Shown here piece by piece: positions 44,338 through 52,421 of a stretch of DNA of 64,000 nt. The notes under the pieces were generated by a model. The model saw nothing but the letters and a program-made list of their open reading frames with translations. It did not search any database and had not been told where the DNA came from. The stretch spans positions 1 through 64,000 of the forward strand of contig CAUUHV010000002.1 of the NCBI GenBank assembly GCA_963545085.1, in the 5' to 3' direction. The stretch is from Catonella sp963545085 (GTDB taxonomy: Bacteria > Bacillota > Clostridia > Lachnospirales > Lachnospiraceae). The translations under genes and the position numbers were made by a program. The stretch's first letter is position 1. Each line of letters begins with the position of its first letter.

Positions 44338-44973
44338 ATGGAAGAAATTTTAGCTAAGGAGCTGCCGAAGCTTTTCGAAGGGGTAAGGGATATATTCTCG
44401 GAAAAGAAGGATGAGCTTTGCGAAATGGATGCCAATATGGGTGACGGAGATCTCGGTCTTACGATGAAGAAGGGCTTCGGGATATTGCCCGAACTGATTG
44501 CTGATAATATGGATGAGAATAATATCGGTATGACTTTGGTTAAGGCGGGAATGAAGATGGCGGCGGCGGTTCCCTCAACCATGGGAACTCTTATGTCGAG
44601 CGGCATAATGGAGGGCGGCAAGAAGCTGAAAGATAAAAAAACTATAGGAAAGAAAGAACTTGTAGATTTTCTTGAAGGCTATGTGGATGGAATCAAAAAA
44701 AGAGGAAAATGCGAGGTTGGAGAGAGAACTTTGTTAGATGCCGTTCATCCCGCGTTTGAGGCGGCAAAAGAGACATTTGAAGCCGGAAAGAGTCTTAAAG
44801 AGATAATGGAAGCCGCCATAGAGGGTAGTAAAAAAGGCGTGGAAGCGACAAAAAAGATGGTACCCAAGTATGGCAAAGCGGTTGTGTTTGCCGCTAAAGC
44901 CGAAGGCATACCCGATCAGGGAGCGATGGCGGGAAAGTATCTTTTAGAGGGGATGGGAAGATATTTTATATAA
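44338..44973 (+). CDS. DhaL-like kinase nucleotide-binding subunit
   Basis: This 211-residue DAK2/DhaL-family protein has the Mg-ADP-binding aspartates in EMDANMGDGDLGLTM, then AAAVPSTMGTLMSSGIMEGG and GERTLLDAVHPAFEAA, and the C-terminal IPDQGAMAGKYLLEG. It forms the kinase with the preceding DhaK-like subunit. TAGGAGGG precedes the ATG. It is the last gene of the operon. Confidence 0.88.
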   Translation: MEEILAKELPKLFEGVRDIFSEKKDELCEMDANMGDGDLGLTMKKGFGILPELIADNMDENNIGMTLVKAGMKMAAAVPSTMGTLMSSGIMEGGKKLKDKKTIGKKELVDFLEGYVDGIKKRGKCEVGERTLLDAVHPAFEAAKETFEAGKSLKEIMEAAIEGSKKGVEATKKMVPKYGKAVVFAAKAEGIPDQGAMAGKYLLEGMGRYFI

Positions 44974-44981
44974 TGATGCGG

Positions 44982-45044
44982 GTGTCAAAAGATAATAAAT
45001 TCCTTTGCGGGCAAGCCCCGCTCGGATTTTTATACTTTTGACAC
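44982..45044 (+). repeat. Long two-tier hairpin after dhaL
   Basis: GTGTCAAAAG (44982-44991) pairs perfectly with CTTTTGACAC (45035-45044). Inside, AAATTCC pairs with GGATTTT and GCGGG (45007-45011) with CCCGC (45017-45021). There is no T run after it, so it is not a standard terminator. It may protect the mRNA end or be a small palindromic insertion. Confidence 0.5.
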
Positions 45045-45084
45045 TTGTACCGCGCAATGACGGTAAGATAAGAGGGTTGTTAAA

Positions 45085-45113
45085 GGGCTGTCCGGACGGA
45101 CGGCTCTTTTTAT
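45085..45113 (+). terminator. Terminator of the sugar operon
   Basis: GGGCTGTCC pairs with GGACGGCTC (with G-U pairs) around four bases, followed by TTTTTAT. Confidence 0.8.
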
Positions 45114-45142
45114 GAGTAAACCCGAATATGCGAAAACCGCTC

Positions 45143-45171
45143 TTGACAAAATTGGTTTATCGCAGTAAACT
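45143..45171 (+). promoter_or_regulatory. Promoter of the blaI/M56 operon
   Basis: TTGACA (45143-45148), 17 bases and TAAACT (45166-45171), overlapped by two palindromic operators. Confidence 0.75.
45154..45171. promoter_or_regulatory. BlaI-type operator 1
   Basis: GGTTTATCGCAGTAAACT has imperfect arms GGTTTA and TAAACT and covers the spacer and -10 of the promoter. Confidence 0.55.
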
Positions 45172-45179
45172 AAAACTGA

Positions 45180-45197
45180 GGTTTATTATGATAAACC
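45180..45197. promoter_or_regulatory. BlaI-type operator 2
   Basis: GGTTTATTATGATAAACC is a perfect palindrome (7-base arms, 4-base centre) just downstream of the start region and in front of the blaI ribosome site. Together with operator 1 it fits a dimeric repressor binding its own promoter. Confidence 0.7.
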
Positions 45198-45214
45198 GAC
45201 GAAAGGAGCTTAAT

Positions 45215-45580
45215 ATGGCTGATATAGAGCTTGGGATTGTTCAGGAGCGTTTTGCGGATATTGTCTGGGAAAATGAGCCTATAGCCTCCGGAGATTTGGT
45301 AAAAATATGCGAGGAAACATTAAACTGGAAAAAGCCTACCACTTACACGGTTCTTCGTAAGCTTTGTGAAAAAGGATTGCTTAGGAATAATAACGGAATT
45401 GTGACTTCGCTTATTTCAAAAGACGAGTTTTATTCCGCAAGAAGCGAGCAAATCGTTGAGGAGTCCTTTAAAGGTTCTCTACCCGCCTTTGTCGCGTCTT
45501 TTATATCAAAAAAAGCTCTGACGGCGGAGGAAGCGGAGGAAATTCAAAAGATGATTGATACCTTTAAAAAGGAGGGTTGA
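45215..45580 (+). CDS. BlaI/MecI-family transcriptional repressor
   Basis: This 121-residue winged-helix repressor has IVQERFADIVWENEPIASGD, WKKPTTYTVLRKLCEKGLLRN and the C-terminal dimerisation helices (FVASFISKKALTAEEAEEIQ). BlaI proteins are inactivated by proteolysis when the partner M56 sensor is triggered. The ATG at 45215 has AAAGGAG; an in-frame upstream ATG lies in the operator region and is not used. Its last codons contain the GGAGGG site of the sensor gene. Confidence 0.93.
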   Translation: MADIELGIVQERFADIVWENEPIASGDLVKICEETLNWKKPTTYTVLRKLCEKGLLRNNNGIVTSLISKDEFYSARSEQIVEESFKGSLPAFVASFISKKALTAEEAEEIQKMIDTFKKEG

Positions 45581-45582
45581 AA

Positions 45583-47442
45583 ATGAGCGTGTTATTTTTA
45601 AAGATTTTAAATATGAGCATAGCTGCCAGTTGGTTGATTTTGACGGTCATCATCATACGTCCGCTTTTAAGAAAAGCGCCGAAACGGATTTTATTCCTGC
45701 TTTGGGCTATTATTGCCGTAAGGCTTGTATTTCCGTTTTCAATCGAGAGCATTTTCAGTCTGATTCCAAGCAGCGAAACAGTGCCGCTTAATATAGAGCT
45801 TGAGAAAAATCCTTCCATAGATTCGGGTATCGGAATTATAAACAATACGCTTAATCCGGTTATTTTAGGGAGCTATTCGCCGAAACCGGAGGCAAGCGCC
45901 AATCCTTTACAGATTATTATTCCCGTTATAGCCGCAATTTGGCTTGCAGGAGTTGTTATAATGCTCAGTTTGGCTTTAATAAGCTATTTACGTTTAAAAA
46001 AAGAAGTGGCGGCTTCCGTTCTTTTAAGGGACAATATAATGATTTGCGACAACATAAAATCGCCGTTTATATTGGGCATAATAAAGCCGATGATTTATCT
46101 ACCTTCCACTCTTTCCGAGGCATCGACGGACTATGTTATCAGTCATGAAAGGGCTCATATTAAAAGGTATGATCATTTGAGAAAGCTGTTCGCTTATCTG
46201 CTGTTTTCGGTACACTGGTTCAATCCGCTTTGTTTGCTTTCGTATATTCTAATTTGCAGAGATATTGAAACGGCTTGCGATGAAGAAGTTATAAAAGATA
46301 CGGATAAGGCCTATATTGCGGCGTATTCGCAGGCGCTTTTAGATTGCAGTTTTAAAAGAAAAATAATTACCGTTTGTCCGCTTGCCTTTGGTGAAATAGG
46401 TGTTAAGCAGAGGGTTAAAGGGATTTTAAATTATAAGAAACCGACATTTTGGATTATTTTTGCGGCAATCGTTATATGTGTCATAATTTCAGTATGTTTT
46501 TTAACAAATCCGAAAAAATCTGCCGCAGCTTTTGGAGATACTAAACTTTATTGGGCAAAAACAGTAGATAGACGACTTGATAGCGGAGCTGTTATAAAAG
46601 ACCTGACTATAAGAGAAATTGACGATTTGGAATCTCGATTAAAAGAACTTAAAGTAGGTGAAAAAGATGAAGAGATGAAAAGCCTTTCTCCTGCTTTTTC
46701 TATAATGGCATATTCAAAAGAGATGGGAGCTTTCAATCTGGAGGGCTTTAACGGTGACGGGAAAGCTGTCGGGTTATTGTATAACGGTGAGTGCTATAGC
46801 ATAGACGATGAGGAGTTTGAGGAATATTTAAGCAACATCTGCGCCGATTCGGATATTAACAATTCAAAAACATTTATCGGCGTTATTACTGAAATAAGCG
46901 GAGAAACTATATTGATTGAGCCTTCTAAACAGACAAGCGAAGCAAAATCTTCGGACAGCTTTTCGATTTCCGTTAATGATATTCGTTCCGTTTCCAAGCC
47001 GGAGCCGGGAGATATTTTAGAAATAACATACAATGGAGAAATACTTGAAATTTATCCGGCAAGATTCGGTGAGGTATATTCGGTGAAGATAATCGGGAAT
47101 ATAAATCCTAAAGTAGATGATCTCACTACATTAAAAGAGAAATATCCGGAATATTTCGATTTACCTACTTTTAAAGGCTTGGAGGTCTATGTTTGGCAGA
47201 TGTCCGGGGAGTCTTATTATTGTGGGCTTTTACCGGGAACGGACAGGGAGAAAACGGAGTATGAGTTGGTCGATTTAAAGGGAGTAGGAATTTCTGAAAT
47301 GAAGGAAATTTTATCGACATATAACATTCCGGAAGATGAGATTGCCGTTATTCCTTGTAATCACCCGCTATCCAGCTATTATCGGCAAGAGATAGATGAT
47401 GAGTACAAAAAAGTTGTGAGGGATATGTTTTTTGGAAAGTGA
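45583..47442 (+). CDS. BlaR1/MecR1-like M56 membrane metalloprotease sensor
   Basis: This 619-residue protein has an N-terminal M56 domain with about four membrane helices and the zinc motif HERAH (188-192) in VISHERAHIKRYDH, with ETACDEEV as the third-ligand region. After a last helix (about residues 285-305) comes an extracellular part unlike the penicillin-binding domain of BlaR1: a DUF3221-like beta domain (about 425-510, FIGVITEISGETILIEPSKQ and GDILEITYNGEILEIYP) and a C-terminal segment of about 90 residues. The signal sensed is therefore probably not a beta-lactam. Confidence 0.9.
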   Translation: MSVLFLKILNMSIAASWLILTVIIIRPLLRKAPKRILFLLWAIIAVRLVFPFSIESIFSLIPSSETVPLNIELEKNPSIDSGIGIINNTLNPVILGSYSPKPEASANPLQIIIPVIAAIWLAGVVIMLSLALISYLRLKKEVAASVLLRDNIMICDNIKSPFILGIIKPMIYLPSTLSEASTDYVISHERAHIKRYDHLRKLFAYLLFSVHWFNPLCLLSYILICRDIETACDEEVIKDTDKAYIAAYSQALLDCSFKRKIITVCPLAFGEIGVKQRVKGILNYKKPTFWIIFAAIVICVIISVCFLTNPKKSAAAFGDTKLYWAKTVDRRLDSGAVIKDLTIREIDDLESRLKELKVGEKDEEMKSLSPAFSIMAYSKEMGAFNLEGFNGDGKAVGLLYNGECYSIDDEEFEEYLSNICADSDINNSKTFIGVITEISGETILIEPSKQTSEAKSSDSFSISVNDIRSVSKPEPGDILEITYNGEILEIYPARFGEVYSVKIIGNINPKVDDLTTLKEKYPEYFDLPTFKGLEVYVWQMSGESYYCGLLPGTDREKTEYELVDLKGVGISEMKEILSTYNIPEDEIAVIPCNHPLSSYYRQEIDDEYKKVVRDMFFGK

Positions 47443-47677
47443 GTTTATGCTCTGAATAAGTCGGAATGTGTGTCTGTTCAGGAAATGGTCAGTATCAATT
47501 CGGATTTGTCTACAGCGTAAATAAGGAGTCAATCTAATAACAAATGCAACACAAAGCGGAAGATAATAGTGTAAAGGGACGGTTTTTGCATATTGCCTTT
47601 AGATGTGATAGTATAAGCTCAAACTATCCGCAGGTCGCTTAAGTATAATCCTCGGTTAGGTTGAACGGAGGCGGATT
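47443..47677 (+). promoter_or_regulatory. Intergenic region with promoter of the sdpI-like gene
   Basis: No gene is seen. A promoter TTGCAT (47586-47591), 17 bases, TAGTAT (47609-47614) lies 64 bases before the next ATG. Confidence 0.55.
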
Positions 47678-48055
47678 ATGGGATTTTGGCTTTTTATGCT
47701 GATTATGGATTTGCTTATTCCTTTTACAATGATAGGTTTCGGAAAATATTTTGTAAAAAATGTACCGAAAGAGATAAATGCGGTATTCGGTTACAGGACT
47801 GCCATGTCAATGAAAAATAAGGACACATGGGAGTCCGCTCATAAATATTGCGGAAATATATGGTATAAAAGCGGATCTATAATGCTTCCCGTATCAGTTG
47901 CCGTAATGCTTACGGTTATCGGTAAGTCCGTAAATATAATCGGGACGGTCGGAGGAATTTTAAGCGCTGTTCAGTTGTTGCCGTTTATCGGTTCTGTAAT
48001 TCCTACAGAAATTATGCTTAAAAAGACCTTTGATGAAAACGGGAACAGGAGATAA
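47678..48055 (+). CDS. SdpI-like small membrane protein
   Basis: This 125-residue protein has three membrane helices and the SdpI C-terminal-domain signature INAVFGYRTAMSMKNKDTWE followed by SAHKYCGNIWYKSG. SdpI gives immunity to the SdpC toxin and controls SdpR in Bacillus; many relatives are stand-alone. CGGAGG precedes the ATG. No SdpC-like toxin is seen nearby. It is five bases from the next gene. Confidence 0.85.
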   Translation: MGFWLFMLIMDLLIPFTMIGFGKYFVKNVPKEINAVFGYRTAMSMKNKDTWESAHKYCGNIWYKSGSIMLPVSVAVMLTVIGKSVNIIGTVGGILSAVQLLPFIGSVIPTEIMLKKTFDENGNRR

Positions 48056-48059
48056 AACC

Positions 48060-48761
48060 ATGATAAAGAACAGGCTTAATTCCAAACAAAAACAATTAGA
48101 TGTTGATATTTGGATTATTTCAATTATTACACTAAGTATTTTTGTTTTATATGCCGTAAATAGAAAGCAATTTATGAGCTTTGCTAAAGATGATAATATT
48201 TCAGTTCTTCCGCGGCTATTACTTAGCGCATGTTTTCAGTTTGGAATTGCGGGGCTTGGGATTACAAGTGTTTGCATTTTAAGAAAAGAAAAATTTACAG
48301 AGTATGGGATGGTTCAAAAAAATTTGGGCAAAGCGATTATCGGAACAGTTATCACATTTATACCATATATTTGTTATACTTTTGTTTCCGGAAATTTTAG
48401 AGGTTATCATCCTTTCAGAATTATGCTTATTGATGATGTTATGGCAAGCGGCATCTCTTATTCGATATTAGGAATGGCGCTTATAATTGTAGTGTGGGGA
48501 TTTTTTGAAGGCTTTAATTATGCCGTGATTTGTGAAAAAATTAACAGAAGATATCCGGCAAAAAATCAATGGTTAGATTACGGAGCGATAATCTGTGCCG
48601 TTATTTGTATATTATTCCACCCGTTCAATATTTCGTTTTGGGGAATACTTGAGATTATTACAACATTCATCGCTATTTATGGAATGTTGATAATAAGAAA
48701 GAAAACAGGAAATTCATGGGGATGTGTATTTGCTTTTTGCTTTATCTGGAACGCTTTATAA
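48060..48761 (+). CDS. CPBP-like multi-pass membrane protein
   Basis: This 233-residue protein has about seven membrane helices. The region WGFFEGFNYAVICEKINRRY followed by CAVICILFHPFNIS resembles the glutamate- and histidine-containing motifs of CPBP intramembrane proteases, although the EExxxR motif is degenerate, so activity is doubtful. AGGAGAT precedes the ATG at 48060. It follows the SdpI-like gene closely; CPBP and SdpI proteins are both linked to bacteriocin self-protection in other Firmicutes. Confidence 0.6.
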   Translation: MIKNRLNSKQKQLDVDIWIISIITLSIFVLYAVNRKQFMSFAKDDNISVLPRLLLSACFQFGIAGLGITSVCILRKEKFTEYGMVQKNLGKAIIGTVITFIPYICYTFVSGNFRGYHPFRIMLIDDVMASGISYSILGMALIIVVWGFFEGFNYAVICEKINRRYPAKNQWLDYGAIICAVICILFHPFNISFWGILEIITTFIAIYGMLIIRKKTGNSWGCVFAFCFIWNAL

Positions 48762-48862
48762 AATACATCTTATTGAAAAATTTTTGTCAGAGCTTGGAAA
48801 AGGCTTTTTTGTCGGAAGAATTATTTGGCAAAGAAAATACACGAGGAAGAAAAAGAATATTT

Positions 48863-49894
48863 CTATTCCCATATTGTATGCTGTGTACGTACTTCGCACA
48901 TCGAAGCCGTGCCGTTTTCATCGAAATGTACTTCAACTGTATATCTTTTCCACAGCATATAATTGTTTGTTTGTAATTGCAGCTTGAAATAATGATTGCC
49001 GTTATTTTCTTTATAATCTGCAGGGGTAAGTGAAAAAATATCCGTCATTTTTTTGTTTTTAAAATCATTTAAATTTAATTCGGAAATATTTTTGCTATTG
49101 ATTTTAACTGCGGACATTTGCCCGCTTTTTGCGGATATGCCGTAATAGGTTATCATGCAGTCTTTGAGTTTAGCGGAATCTTCCCATTCGGGGGTCAAAT
49201 ATACAATGCCGTAAGACTTGCCGTTACGAATAAGTTCCGCCGGTTCTCCGTAATAAAAATGGCTGTCCCGTTTATTGATGATTACGGTATCCGGCTTTTT
49301 TCCGTAGAAATCGAAACCTTCGGATAAAAGCTCGGAAGCCTTTGTGCTTCCTACGATTACACGGCTCTTTGCAATTTTGACTTCTATCGGCTTAGCAGGC
49401 AATCCGAATAAAAAGATTGTAAACATAAATATAAAAGCCGTCATAAAAACCATACCGATTACCGCATTTGAGGAAGCATACTCATGACTTGAATTTGATG
49501 ATTTTTTAATTATATCGAAAATAAAAAGAATAATTTTAGAAACCGTCCCCAATATTCTTAATATGACAACTAAAAAAAATTCCGCTCTAAGGCATAAATA
49601 TACCGCCTCGGGAATACTTTGTCCTCTGTAATGCAGTATAATTATAAAGGCAATATTAAGCAATACAAGACTTAACAGATAAATATTAACTTCTCTGAGA
49701 GCTGTGGAATTTGTGATATTTTCATAAGAATCCCCACCTCTACCTTTAATTGCGTGCCCGATTTTATACATCCATTCCGGCACATCTTTATTATTTCTTA
49801 CAGCGATTACAAGCTTAAAGTACATAAAGGCGGTGAATATAAAAAATAACAGTGTAATAAGACAAAAAGCCAAAGATGATATAAAAAAAACCAT
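48863..49894 (-). CDS. Membrane protein of unknown function with extracellular C-terminal domain
   Basis: This 343-residue protein has four to five membrane helices (about residues 4-30, 68-92, 100-128, 142-168) and then a soluble, beta-rich domain (about 170-343; VIINKRDSHFYYGEPAELIR, YGIVYLTPEWEDSAKLKDCM). No known family is recognised. AGAGGAATT precedes the ATG. It is downstream of the ECF sigma/anti-sigma genes on the same strand, 35 bases after the anti-sigma stop, so it may belong to that operon. Confidence 0.7.
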   Translation of the reverse strand: MVFFISSLAFCLITLLFFIFTAFMYFKLVIAVRNNKDVPEWMYKIGHAIKGRGGDSYENITNSTALREVNIYLLSLVLLNIAFIIILHYRGQSIPEAVYLCLRAEFFLVVILRILGTVSKIILFIFDIIKKSSNSSHEYASSNAVIGMVFMTAFIFMFTIFLFGLPAKPIEVKIAKSRVIVGSTKASELLSEGFDFYGKKPDTVIINKRDSHFYYGEPAELIRNGKSYGIVYLTPEWEDSAKLKDCMITYYGISAKSGQMSAVKINSKNISELNLNDFKNKKMTDIFSLTPADYKENNGNHYFKLQLQTNNYMLWKRYTVEVHFDENGTASMCEVRTQHTIWE

Positions 49895-49929
49895 CGGTAA
49901 TTCCTCTTTTCGGGAAATATAATTTTATT

Positions 49930-50568
49930 TCAATTTAAGCTTCCCGCTATATCCTTCCACTCATTTTCCGAAACTTCATAGCTTATATAAATTGAATAGG
50001 AAAATTCTCCGTCGTCCCATACGGCGAGGCTGTAGCCGGAATTGTTACCTTTAAGAAGAACTTTTAGGCTTCCTATGGTAATCTCCGTCTTATTTTTATA
50101 CTCGCTGTAATCTCCGGAATTGTCTTCCGTGCCGAGCGCTTTTCTGAAGATAAGCTCTTTTTCTCCGCTCATATATTTTATTTCCGCCATATCCCCCCAA
50201 AATGAGGTATAAACCGTAGAATCGGGAACAAAAGGAAGCTTACCGGGCTCCGGCACATAAAACCCTATTGCCTGTGAAAGTTCTTTTGCGGAATGAAACT
50301 CTTTGATATCGTCCGACAGCTGCGTGATTTCGGAATGCTCAGCCTGTTTTCCGGTTTTAAGCGTAGGCATGAAATAGGACGCGGCGATTATAAGGGCGAA
50401 GCAGGCGGCAAGAGGAACATATCTTTTAAGCAGGAAGAATTTATGACTGCGCGAGACGGCTGACATTTTAGGATTTTTCACGCTTATATTATTTAATATG
50501 CGCGTCCTCATTTCGGGAGTAACCTCTATTTTTTCCATTATTTCATTATAGCGTTTACTCAAAGTCAT
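49930..50568 (-). CDS. Anti-sigma factor with extracytoplasmic DUF4367-like sensor domain
   Basis: This 212-residue protein has a cytosolic N terminus (1-48, including VTPEMRTRILNNIS), one membrane helix (about 50-68, YVPLAACFALIIAASYFM) and an extracellular domain (about 95-212) with GTEDNSGDYSEYKN, VLLKGNN, LAVWDDGEFSYS. The same domain occurs twice in the secreted protein at 51303-52283. The ATG overlaps the end of the sigma gene by 14 bases (AAGGAGGTGTATG), the normal coupling of ECF sigma and anti-sigma genes. Confidence 0.85.
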   Translation of the reverse strand: MTLSKRYNEIMEKIEVTPEMRTRILNNISVKNPKMSAVSRSHKFFLLKRYVPLAACFALIIAASYFMPTLKTGKQAEHSEITQLSDDIKEFHSAKELSQAIGFYVPEPGKLPFVPDSTVYTSFWGDMAEIKYMSGEKELIFRKALGTEDNSGDYSEYKNKTEITIGSLKVLLKGNNSGYSLAVWDDGEFSYSIYISYEVSENEWKDIAGSLN

Positions 50569-51193
50569 ACACCTCCTTTAACACGTCCTTTAGAATTGTC
50601 CGTCCTCTTGATAAAAGAGAGCGCACGGTACCTTCGTTTTTCTTTAGAATTTCCGCAATCTGCTTTGTGCTGTAGCCGTCATGATAAAAAAGATGCATCG
50701 CCTCGCGGTATTTTACGGGAAGACTTTTAACCGCCTCCCATACAAAGGAGAGATCCTCTCTGTGCTCCGCAACAAGCTCGTCGTTAAGCTCATCCGTCTG
50801 TCTTATATTGTTGTATTCAATTCTGTTTTTACTTAAATTGCCGGCAACCCGCATAAGCCACGCCTTTTCGTGCTGCTCATTCTCAAAAAGCGGAGCGGCT
50901 TTTAAAAATTTGATAAGAGTGTCCTGTAATACTTCTTCCGCATCGCTCATATTATGTAAAAATGAATATGCGTATCTTAAAATACTGTTTCCGTAAAGCC
51001 TAAGAGCTTCCTCCGCGCGTTCGTTTATATTTGCAGCACAGACGTTTTTTTCATCCGCGTGCGCATTTTTATCAGAAAAATAAAATATTATATTATTTAA
51101 AACAGCCTGAGCGGCAGAGTAAAATATAATTTTTATATAATAGGAAATTCCCATGAGTGACGGACTGAGTTTTTGTAAAGCGAAGAGCCCCAT
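50555..51193 (-). CDS. ECF-type RNA polymerase sigma factor with N-terminal extension
   Basis: This 212-residue protein has region 2 at about residues 60-125 (LRLYGNSILRYAYSFLHNMS, DAEEVLQDTLIKFL) and region 4 at about 150-205 (SLPVKYREAMHLFYHDGYST, KQIAEILKKNEGTVRSLLSR). An unusual 55-residue extension (ISYYIKIIFYSAAQAVLNNI is hydrophobic) precedes region 2; it is probably translated, because AGGAGG lies at ideal spacing before its ATG at 51193. A -10 TATAAT (51261-51266, minus) and a hairpin lie upstream. Confidence 0.9.
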   Translation of the reverse strand: MGLFALQKLSPSLMGISYYIKIIFYSAAQAVLNNIIFYFSDKNAHADEKNVCAANINERAEEALRLYGNSILRYAYSFLHNMSDAEEVLQDTLIKFLKAAPLFENEQHEKAWLMRVAGNLSKNRIEYNNIRQTDELNDELVAEHREDLSFVWEAVKSLPVKYREAMHLFYHDGYSTKQIAEILKKNEGTVRSLLSRGRTILKDVLKEVYDFE

Positions 51194-51218
51194 TCGATTT
51201 TTCCTCCTATAAAGCGTT

Positions 51219-51244
51219 GCGGCTCGCCGCTTAGAGCGAACCGC
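51219..51244 (-). promoter_or_regulatory. Leader hairpin and -10 of the sigma operon
   Basis: On the minus strand GCGGTTCGC (51236-51244) pairs with GCGAGCCGC (51219-51227). It lies between a TATAAT box (51261-51266) and the sigma gene's ribosome site, so it can be a leader structure of the sigma mRNA and also the terminator of the secreted-protein gene upstream. Confidence 0.5.
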
Positions 51245-51302
51245 AAAAATCTTATAACCGATTATAGCCTATTTCGGATAAAAACGGTAGGGGATATTTA
51301 TA

Positions 51303-52283
51303 TCACTTAATCTGTGATATAAGTTTAATCATAGCTTTTTTTGTAACGCCTTTTTTTACATAAAGAGCAAAGGAGTAACCGTCTTTTTCCCAAACGGCTA
51401 AATTTAGTTTTTTGCCGCCCTTCATGGTTACGGAAACATCGCCTATTTTTTTAGTAATTACATTTGCGTAGTCTTCGGAATCTCCGCTTACATCTTCCGA
51501 GCCGGTGCCTTTTCTTATATAAGCCTTTTCATCATCACCGACCACATAACTTACTTCCGCAAGCTTATCATCACCGTCTATGAGAGTGCGAAAACTCTTT
51601 TTCTTGGTACCGTCAATGCTTTTAGGAATATTCATGTTAAAGCCCGCGGCTTTTTTCAAAGCTTTAAGACTTGGCTGCTCGCTCCATGGATTCGGCATAT
51701 CGACGTTATCCTCAGGACCCCATATTGCTGACTCCCATTCTGTCAAATCTTCGGAAACCATGCATTTGGTGATGAGTTTAGCGGTGGCTTCCTCAAAGCC
51801 CTCGGTGCTCGTAATTGAGTAAGAATAACCGTCCTTTGTCCATGTAGCCAAATGTATGATTTTATTATTTCCTTTAAACGTAACCTCGGTTCCGTTTACA
51901 TCTACGGTATTGACTTCTTTATAATCGCCGGAATCTCCGCTTATATCCTTCGTGGTGTGTCCTTTACGAAAACGAATTTCATCGGTATCGTTTTTAAAAA
52001 TCACTTCAACGGTTTCCTCGGATTTATTAACTCTGAAAATCGGTTTTTTATAGCCCGCTATAGCACCCGGGAATACGAAGTTAAATCCCGCTTCCTTTAC
52101 AGCCTCTTTAAGTTTTTCAAAGTCTTTCCAAGGATTAGGCATTCCTACACTTGGAGGGGTGGCGACTGATGTAAAAGTCTGTCTGCCCGAAACGGGTTCG
52201 GAAGCCTTCGTCGTGTTTCCTAATGTTGCGAGTGAAGAAAGTGTAAGAGCTGCTGCAAGAGATAAAACTGTTAATTTTTTCAT
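51303..52283 (-). CDS. Secreted protein with two DUF4367-like repeats
   Basis: This 326-residue protein has a signal peptide (residues 1 to about 28, ending TTKAS) and two tandem copies of one domain (about 47-170 and 195-326). Each copy has PNPW, a GFN..P segment, RKG...D.SGDS.DY, a Gly/Lys turn (FKGNN or MKGGK), and LA(T/V)W.KDGYS. The same pattern forms the extracellular part of the anti-sigma factor encoded next. The function is unknown; a ligand mimic or modulator of the anti-sigma is an inference. Its own promoter (TGCAACATTT then TGTATATAAG on minus) may be ECF-type. Confidence 0.85.
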   Translation of the reverse strand: MKKLTVLSLAAALTLSSLATLGNTTKASEPVSGRQTFTSVATPPSVGMPNPWKDFEKLKEAVKEAGFNFVFPGAIAGYKKPIFRVNKSEETVEVIFKNDTDEIRFRKGHTTKDISGDSGDYKEVNTVDVNGTEVTFKGNNKIIHLATWTKDGYSYSITSTEGFEEATAKLITKCMVSEDLTEWESAIWGPEDNVDMPNPWSEQPSLKALKKAAGFNMNIPKSIDGTKKKSFRTLIDGDDKLAEVSYVVGDDEKAYIRKGTGSEDVSGDSEDYANVITKKIGDVSVTMKGGKKLNLAVWEKDGYSFALYVKKGVTKKAMIKLISQIK

Positions 52284-52421
52284 GATATTGTTTCCTTTCG
52301 TTTTTAAAATATTTTTTATTGTTTTTGCCTTTCTGTCTTATATACAGATGAGCGAGGTGAAATGTTGCAAAAAATAAAAAAATTTTTTTGAAAGGAAAAG
52401 TCAGTTCGACAAACGGGTGAC

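Noticed and set aside
48716..48987. Two overlapping frames after the CPBP-like gene
   Set aside because: They overlap the end of that gene and the antisense of the next gene, with no ribosome site or domain; treated as chance frames.
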